A DNA stretch of 64,000 nucleotides from Ardenticatenaceae bacterium (GCA_020634435.1 JACKBS010000015.1:124001-188000); one strand, 5' to 3'; positions 50,568-59,417 are shown, counted from the first letter of the stretch. Numbers and translations: made by a program. The notes: a model not told the origin generated them from the sequence alone.

Positions 50568-52697
50568 ATGTCCTACGCACAAACCATCGCCTCTACCCTC
50601 AACGTAAAAACCGGCCAGGTAACGGCCGTAATCACTTTGCTCGACGACGGCAACACCATCCCGTTCATCGCCCGCTACCGAAAGGAAGCCACCGGCAGCC
50701 TGGACGAGGAGCAAATTCGCCAGATCAATGATCAAGTTAGCAAACTGCGTGCGCTGGATGAACGGCGCGGCACCATTCTTGAGTCTATTGCCGGCCAGGA
50801 AAAGCTGACGCCAGAGCTGGAAACCGCCATCAACGCGGCAACCAGCCTGACCGAGCTAGAAGATTTGTATCAGCCGTACAAACCCAAGCGGCGCACCCGG
50901 GCCATGATTGCCCGCGAGCGTGGATTAGAACCACTGGCTGAATTTATTTTAGGACAGTTGGTGAGTCGGCAAACGGCCGTTCAAATCGCCGCCCCCTTCC
51001 TCAACGAAGAAGTGCCCACCGCCGATGATGCCCTGGCTGGCGCCCGCGATATCGTTGCCGAAACAATTAGCGACACACCGCAGGTACGTCAATCTCTACG
51101 CGAAAAAGCGCTCCAATTTGGCCTGCTGCGCAGTCAAAAAATCGAAGATGCCGTCGATGAACGGGCCGTCTACGAACTGTACTACGACTTCGAGCTGCGT
51201 ATCGACCGTCTACGGCCGCATCAAATTTTGGCCATCAACCGGGGTGAAGCAGAGAAAATCTTGCGCGTCAGCGTGGATATTGCCGAGCGGGACTGGATTT
51301 TGGCCATCCGCACCAGCTACCGCACCGACCGCCGTTCGCCGCTGGCCGAACAGCTGCAATTGGCGATGGACGATGCCGCCAAGCGGCTGCTCGTGCCCGC
51401 CATCGAGCGAGACGTGCGCCGCAGCCTCAGCGAACAGGCCGAAGCCCATGCCATTACCGTTTTTGCCGACAACCTGCGCGGGCTGCTCACCCAGCCGCCG
51501 CTGGCAGATCATAACGTGATGGGCATTGATCCGGCGTATCGCACCGGCTGCAAGGTGGCCGTGGTAGATGCCACCGGGAAAGTGTTGGAGACAACGGCCG
51601 TTTACCCCCACCAGCCCCAAAACAAGCGTGCCGAAGCACTCAAAACGCTGGCTGCGCTGGTGAAAAAACATCACATCAGCCTCATCACCATCGGCAACGG
51701 CACCGCCTCGCGAGAAACGGAACAGCTAGTGGCCGAACTCACGCGGCAAATGACCGACGTGCATTACCTTATCGTGAACGAGGCGGGAGCCAGCGTGTAT
51801 AGCGCCAGCCCGCTGGCCAAATCCGAGCTGCCGGAGCTGGACGTGACGCTGCGCGGCGCAGTTTCCATTGCCCGCCGCGCCCAAGATCCGCTGGCTGAAT
51901 TGGTGAAAATCGACCCCAAATCCATCGGCGTGGGGCTGTACCAGCATGATGTGAACCAGAAGCAGCTGTCGGAATCGCTGGATGGCGTGGTGGAATCGGT
52001 CGTAAACCAGGTAGGCGTGGATGTGAACACCGCCTCCCCGGCGCTGCTGACGCACGTGGCGGGCATCGGCCCCAAGCTGGCGGAAAATATTGTGGCGTAT
52101 CGGGAGACAAACGGCCGTTTCCGTAACCGCACCACGCTCAAGCAAGTCTCTGGCTTGGGGCCAAAAGCGTTTGAGCAATCGGCAGGCTTTTTGCGCGTGC
52201 GCGATGGTGACAATCCGCTGGATGCCAGCGCCATTCATCCCGAAAGTTATGGGGTAGCAACGTCCGTTCTCAAACAGGCCAAACTCAACCCCAACACCCC
52301 GCCGACGGAACGCACCTCGGCGCTCAATCTGCTGCCGCCAGTAGCTGAACTGGCCGCACGGCTTGATTCTGGCGTCCCCACCCTGACCGACATCCTGGAA
52401 CAGCTCGTGCGGCCCGGCCGCGACCCGCGTGAAGATTTGCCGCGCCCCATCTTGCGCAGCGATGTGCTCTCCCTCAGCGATCTCAAGCCGGGGATGCAGC
52501 TTAAAGGCACCGTGCGCAACGTGGTCGATTTTGGCGCGTTTATCGACATCGGGGTGAAGCAAGATGGTTTGCTGCACCGCAGCCAAATCCCGCGCAACAC
52601 CGAGCTCGGCGTGGGCGACATCCTCACCGTGAGCATTCAATCCATCGACTCTGAGCGCGGGCGCATTAGCCTGGGCTGGGCCAGCCCCGCAAATTGA
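50568..52697 (+). CDS. tex: Tex-family RNA-binding transcription accessory protein
   Basis: Cytoplasmic nucleic-acid-binding protein, about 709 residues from 50568. Domains: N-terminal helical HTH-like region (VKTGQVTAVITLLDDGNTIPFIARYRKEATGSLDEEQIRQI), YqgF/RNase H-like domain (IDPAYRTGCKVAVVDATGKVLET), helix-hairpin-helix (NTASPALLTHVAGIGPKLAENIVAYRETNGRFRNR) and C-terminal S1 domain (GMQLKGTVRNVVDFGAFIDIGVKQDGLLH). The open frame starts at 50520, but its first 16 residues translate an intergenic repeat, so the ATG at 50568 is preferred. A strong terminator follows. Confidence 0.96.
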   Translation: MSYAQTIASTLNVKTGQVTAVITLLDDGNTIPFIARYRKEATGSLDEEQIRQINDQVSKLRALDERRGTILESIAGQEKLTPELETAINAATSLTELEDLYQPYKPKRRTRAMIARERGLEPLAEFILGQLVSRQTAVQIAAPFLNEEVPTADDALAGARDIVAETISDTPQVRQSLREKALQFGLLRSQKIEDAVDERAVYELYYDFELRIDRLRPHQILAINRGEAEKILRVSVDIAERDWILAIRTSYRTDRRSPLAEQLQLAMDDAAKRLLVPAIERDVRRSLSEQAEAHAITVFADNLRGLLTQPPLADHNVMGIDPAYRTGCKVAVVDATGKVLETTAVYPHQPQNKRAEALKTLAALVKKHHISLITIGNGTASRETEQLVAELTRQMTDVHYLIVNEAGASVYSASPLAKSELPELDVTLRGAVSIARRAQDPLAELVKIDPKSIGVGLYQHDVNQKQLSESLDGVVESVVNQVGVDVNTASPALLTHVAGIGPKLAENIVAYRETNGRFRNRTTLKQVSGLGPKAFEQSAGFLRVRDGDNPLDASAIHPESYGVATSVLKQAKLNPNTPPTERTSALNLLPPVAELAARLDSGVPTLTDILEQLVRPGRDPREDLPRPILRSDVLSLSDLKPGMQLKGTVRNVVDFGAFIDIGVKQDGLLHRSQIPRNTELGVGDILTVSIQSIDSERGRISLGWASPAN

Positions 52698-52751
52698 TCT
52701 TTTCCTAAAACTGCGCTTCATCACACAAAAGCTAAACTGCACAAAGTTAAG

Positions 52752-52784
52752 GTGAGATTTGAGAACTCAAATCTCACTTTTTTT
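52752..52784 (+). terminator. Rho-independent terminator after tex
   Basis: Perfect palindrome GTGAGATTTGAG-AA-CTCAAATCTCAC followed by seven T. Confidence 0.95.
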
Positions 52785-52922
52785 ATTTCTTTCCGCCGCT
52801 ACCAATCACTCCAAAAACGTTAATCTCTTTACAAAACCTGTTCAAATGGACGTTTTGTACACATATTTCTGGCAAACATGCCTAAAAAAAGGCAAAAACG
52901 TCACAAAAATCTCAACAATATC

Positions 52923-52951
52923 TTGACAGAGTGGATGACGTAAGCTAACAT
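52923..52951 (+). promoter_or_regulatory. Near-consensus sigma70 promoter of the carotenoid operon
   Basis: TTGACA (52923-52928), 17-base spacer, TAACAT (52946-52951), 90 bases before crtB. A single TGTACA, the core reported for some CarH/LitR operators, lies upstream near 52856. The AT-rich 150 bases upstream are the natural place for regulators. Confidence 0.72.
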
Positions 52952-53041
52952 TTATCATGACTTCTAGTTACCAAATCATCACTTAAGTTGCCTTGTGTGT
53001 AGGCCGTTTTTTCTTGATGATGCAATTCTGGAGGAGGAAAC

Positions 53042-54094
53042 ATGGCGCTAGAATCGTTTGAACCGGCCGTTTGGGAAACTCGCTTACTGCGATTAGCCCA
53101 CCATGCCCTTGACCACGACACAGTAAACGAGCCGATCCGCGATGGCCGTGAACACTTGTCCCAAGCCTATGCGCATTGTGCCGCCATTACCCGGCAGCAC
53201 AGCCGCACCTTTTACCTGGCATCTGGCCTGCTGCCCGACAAGCAGCGGCAGGCAGCGCGAGCGCTGTACGCATTTTGCCGCGTGAGCGACGATTTGGTAG
53301 ACAAAGAAAAGCAAAATCGCCACCAGCGGATTTTGCAGTGGCGGCAAGAAAGTCTGGCCAATCGTCCCCCTATTTACAATTTGGTCGCCCTCGCCTGGGC
53401 CGATACGCGAGCCAACTTCAAGATTCCGCGCCGCTACGCCGAGCAGCTGCTCGATGGCGTCACGTCTGACCTGGTTCACACGCGCTACGAGACGTTTGGC
53501 GAGCTAGCGCAATACTGCTATGGTGTGGCTTCCACCGTTGGGCTGATGGCCATGCACATCGTGGGCTACTCAGGCAACAAGGCCATTCCCTATGCCATCA
53601 AGCTGGGTGTGGCGCTGCAACTCACCAACATTTTGCGGGATGTGCAGGAAGATTGGAAAAACGGCCGTCTCTACCTCCCCCTCGAAGAATTGCGCATGTT
53701 TAACCTGACCGAAGAAGACATTGCCGCGGGCAAAATTGACCATCGCTGGCGTGCGTTCATGCGCTTCCAAATTAGGCGGGCGCGGCAGCTGTATGCCGAA
53801 GCCCTGCCGGGTGTGGCCATGTTGGGGAAAAGCGGCCGTTTTGCTATTGCCGCCGCCGCAGAACTGTATCGCGCTATTCTAGACGACATTGAAGAGCACG
53901 ATTACGACGTGTTTACCCGCCGGGCGCATACAACCAAGTGGGAAAAATTTGGACACCTGCCCGGCATCTGGTGGCGCGCTAAAACCAACGAGTACGTGAA
54001 CCTGATCAACGAACCCGTTCACACCCAACCCGCTCTGGTAGCGTGCTCGCACGAGGCACCCATCGATCCTGAGAAACTTTATGCGGTGCCGTAA
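53042..54094 (+). CDS. crtB: Phytoene synthase
   Basis: Condenses two geranylgeranyl-diphosphate molecules to phytoene, entry to carotenoids. 350 residues. First Asp-rich motif FCRVSDDLVD (83-87), second NILRDVQEDW (D200-D204), and the substrate region RTFYLASGLLP are clear. A squalene synthase is less likely given the following desaturase and cyclase. GGAGGAGGAAAC lies immediately upstream of the ATG. It starts a six-gene plus-strand operon. Confidence 0.93.
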   Translation: MALESFEPAVWETRLLRLAHHALDHDTVNEPIRDGREHLSQAYAHCAAITRQHSRTFYLASGLLPDKQRQAARALYAFCRVSDDLVDKEKQNRHQRILQWRQESLANRPPIYNLVALAWADTRANFKIPRRYAEQLLDGVTSDLVHTRYETFGELAQYCYGVASTVGLMAMHIVGYSGNKAIPYAIKLGVALQLTNILRDVQEDWKNGRLYLPLEELRMFNLTEEDIAAGKIDHRWRAFMRFQIRRARQLYAEALPGVAMLGKSGRFAIAAAAELYRAILDDIEEHDYDVFTRRAHTTKWEKFGHLPGIWWRAKTNEYVNLINEPVHTQPALVACSHEAPIDPEKLYAVP

Positions 54095-54096
54095 AA

Positions 54097-54166
54097 GTAA
54101 GCAGTAACTGGTGAAAAGTTAGAAGTAAAAAGTGAAAAGTGGAAAGTAAGGAAAAGGGCGGAGCCA
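54097..54166. repeat. Intergenic AAAAGTGA-family repeat
   Basis: GTAAGCAGTAACTGGTGAAA then GTTAGAAGTAAAAAGTGAAA and GTGGAAAGTAAGG: direct degenerate units between crtB and crtI. Less clearly palindromic than other members. Confidence 0.65.
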
Positions 54167-54255
54167 CCATTTTTCCTACTAAAAATCCAATTTACAATCG
54201 GGGTAGAGCATCCCCTAATTTTAGCCTGGAGCTTGTGCCCCAGAAAAGCGAAATC

Positions 54256-55755
54256 ATGAAAGAAAAAGTAATTATCATTGGCAGTGGATTTGGTGGTTTG
54301 GGCGCAGCCGCACGGTTGGCAGCGCAAGGCTATCAGGTCGATATTTTTGAAAAGTTGGATCAGCCCGGCGGCCGGGCGTATGTGTTTGAGCAGGACGGCT
54401 TCAAGTTTGATGCTGGCCCGACGGTCATCACTGCGCCGTTCATGTTTGACGACATTTTTGAGCTGGCGGGGCGCAAGCGGGAAGATTACGTAGAGTTTGT
54501 GGCCTGTGACCCGTTTTATCGCATCTTTGATCATAACGGCCGTCACCTCGACTACAACAACGACGAAGAGTTCATCCTTAACCAAATTGAACAATGGAAC
54601 GTAGCTGACCGCGAAGGGTACAAGCGGTTTATGGCCACCACCAAGGCGATCTTTGAAAAAGGGTTCGTAGAACTGGCCGACCAGCCATTTTTGTCTGTCA
54701 ATGACATGGTGCGCGTCATTCCCGATTTGCTCCGTTTGCAGTCACACAAAACGGTTTATAACTATGCTTCGCAGTTCATCGAGAATGAATTTTTGCGCCG
54801 CTGCTTCTCTTTTCATCCACTTTTGGTAGGCGGCAACCCATTCGACACGACTTCCATTTATGCCATGATCCATTACCTGGAGCGAGAATGGGGCGTGCAT
54901 TACGTGATGGGCGGCACCGGGGCGTTGGTTCGGGCGTTCGGGCGGTTGATTGAGGAATTAGACGGCCGTTTCCATCTCAACGCCGAAGTAGACGAAATTT
55001 TGGTAGAAAATCGCCGCGCCACGGGCATTCGGCTCAAGGATGGCTCGGTGCATCATGCCGACCACGTTATCTCTAACGCAGATGTAGCCTTCACCTACAC
55101 TCAACTCATCGACAGCAAAAATCGCAGCCTGCGCAACTCGGACTTCCGCTACAAAAACCTGACGCGCTACAGCATGTCCCTCTTTGTGATCTATTTCGGC
55201 ACGAAGAAACGGTACAACGACGGCCATCTGGCTCACCACAACATCATCCTCAGCGAACGGTACAGAGGATTGCTGCAAGACATCTTCAAAAACAAGCAGC
55301 TGGCCGACGATTTTTCGCTCTACCTGCACATGCCGACGATGACTGACCCCAGCATTGCGCCCGAAGGACATGAAGGCTTTTACGTTCTGTCGCCTGTGCC
55401 GCATCTTGGCTCCGGCATTGATTGGGAAAAGACCGCCAAGCCGTACCGCGATGCCATCATGCAGTTCCTGGAAGACAATTACCTGCCCGACTTGCAGGCC
55501 AACATCGTCACCGAGCGGCACATCGATCCCCGCCACTTCAAGGGGATTCTAAACAGCCACCTCGGTTCCGCCTTTTCCGTCGAGCCGATTTTGACCCAAT
55601 CCGCCTGGTTCCGGCCGCACAACCGGTCAGAAGATATTAACAATCTTTACTTCGTTGGCGCGGGCACACACCCCGGCGCTGGCCTGCCCGGCGTGCTCTC
55701 CTCCAGCAAAATTGCTGAGGATTTAATTATGGGCGCAACGGTCGGTGTTCGGTAA
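54256..55755 (+). CDS. crtI: Phytoene desaturase
   Basis: FAD-dependent CrtI-type desaturase, introducing double bases into phytoene to reach lycopene or a close product. 499 residues. N-terminal FAD motif IIGSGFGGLGAAARLA, then PGGRAYVFEQDGFKFDAGPTVITAP, HYVMGGTGALVRAFGRLI and the C-terminal YFVGAGTHPGAGLPGVLSSSKIAEDLI. The open frame begins at 54139 but the first 39 residues are repeat-derived and lack family similarity, so the ATG at 54256 is chosen although its ribosome site is weak. Confidence 0.95.
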   Translation: MKEKVIIIGSGFGGLGAAARLAAQGYQVDIFEKLDQPGGRAYVFEQDGFKFDAGPTVITAPFMFDDIFELAGRKREDYVEFVACDPFYRIFDHNGRHLDYNNDEEFILNQIEQWNVADREGYKRFMATTKAIFEKGFVELADQPFLSVNDMVRVIPDLLRLQSHKTVYNYASQFIENEFLRRCFSFHPLLVGGNPFDTTSIYAMIHYLEREWGVHYVMGGTGALVRAFGRLIEELDGRFHLNAEVDEILVENRRATGIRLKDGSVHHADHVISNADVAFTYTQLIDSKNRSLRNSDFRYKNLTRYSMSLFVIYFGTKKRYNDGHLAHHNIILSERYRGLLQDIFKNKQLADDFSLYLHMPTMTDPSIAPEGHEGFYVLSPVPHLGSGIDWEKTAKPYRDAIMQFLEDNYLPDLQANIVTERHIDPRHFKGILNSHLGSAFSVEPILTQSAWFRPHNRSEDINNLYFVGAGTHPGAGLPGVLSSSKIAEDLIMGATVGVR

Positions 55756-55857
55756 ACGGTAATCAGTAATCGGTGGTCGGTAAACGGTAAAAACGCTTAC
55801 CGATTACCGTTCACGGTTCACGGATTACCGATAACGGATTACCGATAACGAAAAACA
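55756..55857. repeat. Intergenic ACCGATTA/TAATCGGT inverted repeats
   Basis: GGTAATCAGTAATCGGTGGT and CGGTAAACGGTAAAAACG face CTTACCGATTACCGTTCACG and CGGATTACCGATAACGG twice. About 100 bases with at least six degenerate octamer units between crtI and the cyclase gene. Confidence 0.85.
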
Positions 55858-56679
55858 ATGACCTACTTCGGATTTCTCGGCCTCTTTTTGGCCATTCCCA
55901 TTGCCATCATGCTGGGCTTGACCTGGCGCGATGCCCGTTTGGGGCGCAAAGTGCCCCGGCGATTTGCCAGCTATCCGCCTTACGCGATCTTGGCGCTGCA
56001 TTTGGCAATGGCCTTGGTTTACACCACACCGTGGGACAACTATCTGGTAGCCACATCGGTCTGGTGGTACGACCAGGCAAAAGTGACGGGTATCGTTTTT
56101 GGCTATGTGCCGATTGAGGAGTACACTTTCTTCCTGGTGCAGCCAATTTTGTCGGGGCTGTGGCTGCTGTTTTGGCTGCGACGACAGCCGGATAAAGTGC
56201 AAAAGGGATGGGAGAACGGCAGTTTCCGTTACACCGCCCTCGCCATTTTAGGAATCATCTGGCTGGCAATGGTGGCCATCTTGGTGGCAGACTGGGCACC
56301 GGGCACCTACATGGCCCTGATTCTGGCCTGGGCCTTGCTACCCATCATGCTGCAAGTGGGTTTTGGCGGGGACATTTTGTGGCAGCATCGCAAATTGGTG
56401 CTGTTGGGTCTGGCACCACCCACCCTCTTCCTCGCCACCGCCGATGCCCTGGCCATCTACGATGGCATCTGGACCATCGATCCGGCTCAGACGCTCAATT
56501 GGCATATCGGCGGGATTTTGCCTCTTGAAGAGTTCCTCTTTTTTCTCATCACCAACGTTCTGGTAATCTTTGGCATGACGCTCTTCCTGTCTGCGGAAAG
56601 TCAGGAGCGCTTAGAAAAGATGAAAACGGCCGTTGCCCAATGGCGCGCTGGACGATTGCCTATGGCAAGTGAGAAGTAA
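55858..56679 (+). CDS. crtYcd: Fused lycopene cyclase (CrtYc-CrtYd type)
   Basis: 273 residues, six or seven membrane helices in two homologous halves. Half 1: YTTPWDNYLVATSVWWYDQ and YVPIEEYTFFLVQPIL. Half 2: LAIYDGIWTIDPAQTLNW and LPLEEFLFFLITNVLV. The paired P-x-E-E-[YF]-x-F-F motifs identify the heterodimeric-type lycopene cyclase, here fused, as in some Actinobacteria and archaea. It closes one or both ends of lycopene. The open frame is preceded by repeat DNA only. Confidence 0.9.
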   Translation: MTYFGFLGLFLAIPIAIMLGLTWRDARLGRKVPRRFASYPPYAILALHLAMALVYTTPWDNYLVATSVWWYDQAKVTGIVFGYVPIEEYTFFLVQPILSGLWLLFWLRRQPDKVQKGWENGSFRYTALAILGIIWLAMVAILVADWAPGTYMALILAWALLPIMLQVGFGGDILWQHRKLVLLGLAPPTLFLATADALAIYDGIWTIDPAQTLNWHIGGILPLEEFLFFLITNVLVIFGMTLFLSAESQERLEKMKTAVAQWRAGRLPMASEK

Positions 56680-56682
56680 AAA

Positions 56683-57492
56683 GTGGAAAGTGAAAGAGTA
56701 CGCCCCTTCTTAAATACGGTTTACCGTTTACCGGTCACCGATTACCTATCCCTAACTACCACGCTCATTCTCCTCTGGATTCTGGCGATGATCAGCCTGC
56801 CCATCATGAAGTGGATTTGGGGGCCGGGGATGATTCCGCTGGGGCTGACATTGGGGGTGCTGCTGCAAGCAACGGCCGTTTTCCTCACCCTCCGCGACTC
56901 CTGGGGTTGGCAAAAGACGATGAGAACGGCCGTCCTTATCGCCGTGCTGACCCTGTTTGTGGAATGGCTTGGCTCCACCACCGGCTTTCCCTTCGGCAGC
57001 TACAGCTACACCGATTTGATGCAGCCGCAAATTGCCCACGTGCCCGTCCTCATCCCCTTCGCCTGGTTCATGATGCTGCCCGCCGCCTGGGCTGTAGCGT
57101 GTCTAATTCAGGCGCAACTGCCCGGCAAATGGGCGCACAATCGCTGGCTTTACCTGCTGCTGGCTGGATTGGCCTTCACCGCCTGGGACCTGTTCCTTGA
57201 TCCGCAGATGGTAAGCTGGGGGCTGTGGGTGTGGGACAATCCCAGCGGTTATTTTGGCATTCCCTGGGTGAATTATGTTGGATGGTTGGAAACGGCCGTC
57301 TTGCTCACCGCCCTCATCCAACCCAAAAATTTACCCGCCAAGCCCCTGCTGATCATCTACACCATCACCTGGTTCCTGGAAACATTCGGCCTGCTTTTCT
57401 TCTGGGGATTAGTCGGCCCGGCCATTGTCGGCGGCATGGCGATGGGTGTTTTTGTGTGGCTGGGCTGGCGTACGGAACTTAGTAGGAAGTGA
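56683..57492 (+). CDS. cruF: CruF-like carotenoid hydratase (DUF422)
   Basis: Polytopic protein of about 269 residues related to CruF/bisanhydrobacterioruberin hydratases, which add water to the psi-end of gamma-carotene-like intermediates. Seven or so helices. Family blocks: LTLFVEWLGSTTGFPFGSYSYTD, FAWFMMLPAAWAV, LLLAGLAFTAWDLFLDPQMVSWGLWVW and GYFGIPWVNYVGWLETA. The GTG start at 56683 lies inside an AAAAGTGGAAAGTG repeat, and the next 20 codons (TVYRLPVTDYLSL) translate an ACCGATTA-type repeat, so the true start is uncertain and could be further in. Confidence 0.88.
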   Translation: MESERVRPFLNTVYRLPVTDYLSLTTTLILLWILAMISLPIMKWIWGPGMIPLGLTLGVLLQATAVFLTLRDSWGWQKTMRTAVLIAVLTLFVEWLGSTTGFPFGSYSYTDLMQPQIAHVPVLIPFAWFMMLPAAWAVACLIQAQLPGKWAHNRWLYLLLAGLAFTAWDLFLDPQMVSWGLWVWDNPSGYFGIPWVNYVGWLETAVLLTALIQPKNLPAKPLLIIYTITWFLETFGLLFFWGLVGPAIVGGMAMGVFVWLGWRTELSRK

Positions 57493-57550
57493 TAAGTGAA
57501 AAGTAAAAAATGGATGCCACTTCTCACTTATCACTTTTTACTTTTCACGC
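57487..57550. repeat. Intergenic AAAAGTGA/TCACTTTT hairpin block
   Basis: AAGTGATAAGTGAAAAGTAA faces CACTTCTCACTTATCACTTT and TTACTTTTCACG, between cruF-like and plsY-like genes. Confidence 0.85.
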
Positions 57551-57571
57551 CAAATCTGGCAAACTCCCCTC

Positions 57572-58174
57572 ATGAACCAACTCCTCTCCACCCTCCTTTG
57601 GACCCTTTTTGGCTTTGTGCTTGGCGCACTGCCGTTTTCGGTTTGGGTGGGCAAACTGGTGCTGGGCAAGGACATTCGCCAGTTCGGCGACAAAAATCCG
57701 GGGGCAACCAACGTGCTGCGGGCCGGAGGGGTGCCGCCTTTTGTGCTGGCGCTCATGCTGGATATTGCCAAAGGGGCGCTGCCGCTCGGATTGGCGGTAC
57801 ACATTTTTGGTGTGGAAGGTTGGGAGCTAGTTCCAATTTCACTGGGGCCGCCACTGGGGCATACCTTTTCGCCGTTCTTAAACTGGCAAGGCGGCAAAGC
57901 GATTGCCGCCGCCTTTGGCGTCTGGATTGGCATCACGATCTGGACAATGCCGCTCATTTCGCTCTCTTTACTGATCGTTTTTACGCTGCTCATCACGCCA
58001 TCCGGCTGGGCGGTGATGCTGGCGCTAGCGGGGATGCTCGTCGCGCTGCTCGTCTGGTTCGACGACCCGGTTTTGCTGGGCGTGTGGGCCGGGCAGGTGC
58101 TGCTGCTAGCTTACAACCACCGGGCAGATTTGGGGAAACGGCCGTCCTTCCGTCGTCGCAAAAAAATTACTTAA
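57572..58174 (+). CDS. plsY: PlsY-like glycerol-3-phosphate acyltransferase
   Basis: 200 residues with five helices. The PlsY signature is GDKNPGATNVLRAGG, followed by DIAKGALPL, GHTFSPFLNWQGGKAIA and AYNHRADL near the C-terminus. PlsY acylates glycerol-3-phosphate from acyl-phosphate in phospholipid synthesis. Its place in the middle of a carotenoid operon with a glycosyltransferase is unusual. It could supply lipid, or a paralogue could acylate a carotenoid glycoside; the second option is speculative. Confidence 0.88.
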   Translation: MNQLLSTLLWTLFGFVLGALPFSVWVGKLVLGKDIRQFGDKNPGATNVLRAGGVPPFVLALMLDIAKGALPLGLAVHIFGVEGWELVPISLGPPLGHTFSPFLNWQGGKAIAAAFGVWIGITIWTMPLISLSLLIVFTLLITPSGWAVMLALAGMLVALLVWFDDPVLLGVWAGQVLLLAYNHRADLGKRPSFRRRKKIT

Positions 58175-58223
58175 TTACCCAATTACACGTTGGTAATTGG
58201 TAATTGAGTAATTGGGTAATTAT
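58171..58223. repeat. Intergenic AATTACC inverted repeat
   Basis: TAATTACCCAATTAC and GTAATTGGGTAATTA are perfect 15-bp arms enclosing GTTGGTAATTGGTAATTGA, between the plsY-like and GT2 genes. A separate repeat family from the other gaps. Confidence 0.9.
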
Positions 58224-58226
58224 GGC

Positions 58227-59417
58227 ATGATTTTAACGATACTCGGGGGATTTGTTTCACTGGCATTGCTGATTTTGGGGATTACGGCCGTTTCCAACTT
58301 TATCTTCTTCCCCCGCCTCAAACCGACCCAACACACCACGCATCCCAAACTGTCCATTTTGATACCGGCGCGAAACGAAACGGCCGTTATCGACCAAACC
58401 ATCCGCGCCTTGCTGCAACAAACGTATCCTAACTTTGAACTTATTCTGCTCGACGACCAATCTGACGACGGCACCGGAGACACTGCCACAAAAGCCGCAA
58501 ACGGTGATACCCGGTTCCAGTTGATGACCGGCACGCCATTGCCCCCCGGCTGGCTGGGAAAAAATTGGGCCTGTCACCAGCTCAGTCAGGCCGCCACGGG
58601 CGACTACCTCCTCTTTGCCGATGCGGACGTGTGCTGGGCACCCGAGGCGCTGGCGGCACTGGTGACCCGAGCTCAGACCGAGCAAGCCGACTTGCTCACC
58701 GTCTGGCCCACACAGCAAACGGAGACCTGGGCCGAACGACTCGTCGTGCCGCTGATGAGCTTTGCCATTTTGTGCTACCTGCCCATCTTACCGGTGCATT
58801 TCACTCATCTGCCCGCCTTTGCTGCGGCCAATGGGCAATGTCTGCTGTTTCGTCGGTCAGCGTATGAACAAATTGGGGGACATACGGCCGTTCGCAACAA
58901 CGTCATTGAGGATGTAGCCTTGGCCAAAGCCATCAAGTCGCACAAACTGCGGCTGCGCATGGCCGATGGCAACCGGCTGGTAAGCTGCCGCATGTACCAA
59001 AACTGGCCCAAGGTGCGGGCAGGCTTTGCCAAAAACATCCTGGCCGGACACGGTGGCAGTATTCCCTTTTTGCTGCTCTCGACTATTTTTCACTGGCTCG
59101 TTTTTCTATTTCCTTGGCTCTGGTTTGCCGCCAGTTTGAATATGTGGCCGCTGGTTTTGGGATTGGCTGGCGTGGCGTTAAGGGGAGGAACGGCCGTTTT
59201 CACCCACCAACGACCCCTCGATGCCCTGCTTATGCCCGCCTCCGTCCTGCTCATGACCCGCATCGCCTTCCAATCGATCCAGTGGCAGCGGCGCGGCACG
59301 GCCGAGTGGAAAGGGCGAAAATTAGACCCCCATCTCAACTTTCCCTCCGAGAAGAGGCTTGATACCAGCGTCAACATGGATCAGTTGCTGATAGAGCAAA
59401 ATGAGCTGATAGAGTAA
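58227..59417 (+). CDS. Family 2 glycosyltransferase (CruC-like, carotenoid glycosyl transfer)
   Basis: About 396 residues. An N-terminal helix, then a GT-A domain: LSILIPARNETAVIDQTIRALLQQTYPNFELILLDDQSDDGT, GKNWACHQLSQAATGDYLLFADAD (D-x-D metal site) and AAANGQCLLFRRSAYEQIGGH, EDVALAKAIK, with three C-terminal helices. It resembles CruC/CrtQ-type enzymes that glycosylate hydroxylated carotenoids. Its position after a CruF-like hydratase supports that. The start at 58227 (ATG) avoids the repeat in the longer reading from 58212. Confidence 0.88.
   Translation: MILTILGGFVSLALLILGITAVSNFIFFPRLKPTQHTTHPKLSILIPARNETAVIDQTIRALLQQTYPNFELILLDDQSDDGTGDTATKAANGDTRFQLMTGTPLPPGWLGKNWACHQLSQAATGDYLLFADADVCWAPEALAALVTRAQTEQADLLTVWPTQQTETWAERLVVPLMSFAILCYLPILPVHFTHLPAFAAANGQCLLFRRSAYEQIGGHTAVRNNVIEDVALAKAIKSHKLRLRMADGNRLVSCRMYQNWPKVRAGFAKNILAGHGGSIPFLLLSTIFHWLVFLFPWLWFAASLNMWPLVLGLAGVALRGGTAVFTHQRPLDALLMPASVLLMTRIAFQSIQWQRRGTAEWKGRKLDPHLNFPSEKRLDTSVNMDQLLIEQNELIE

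Noticed and set aside
51726..52742. Long antisense open frame opposite tex
   Set aside because: The plus strand encodes a textbook Tex protein; the antisense product shows no domain and spans a terminator.
53093..53479. Antisense open frame opposite crtB
   Set aside because: crtB motifs on the plus strand are complete; the antisense product matches nothing.
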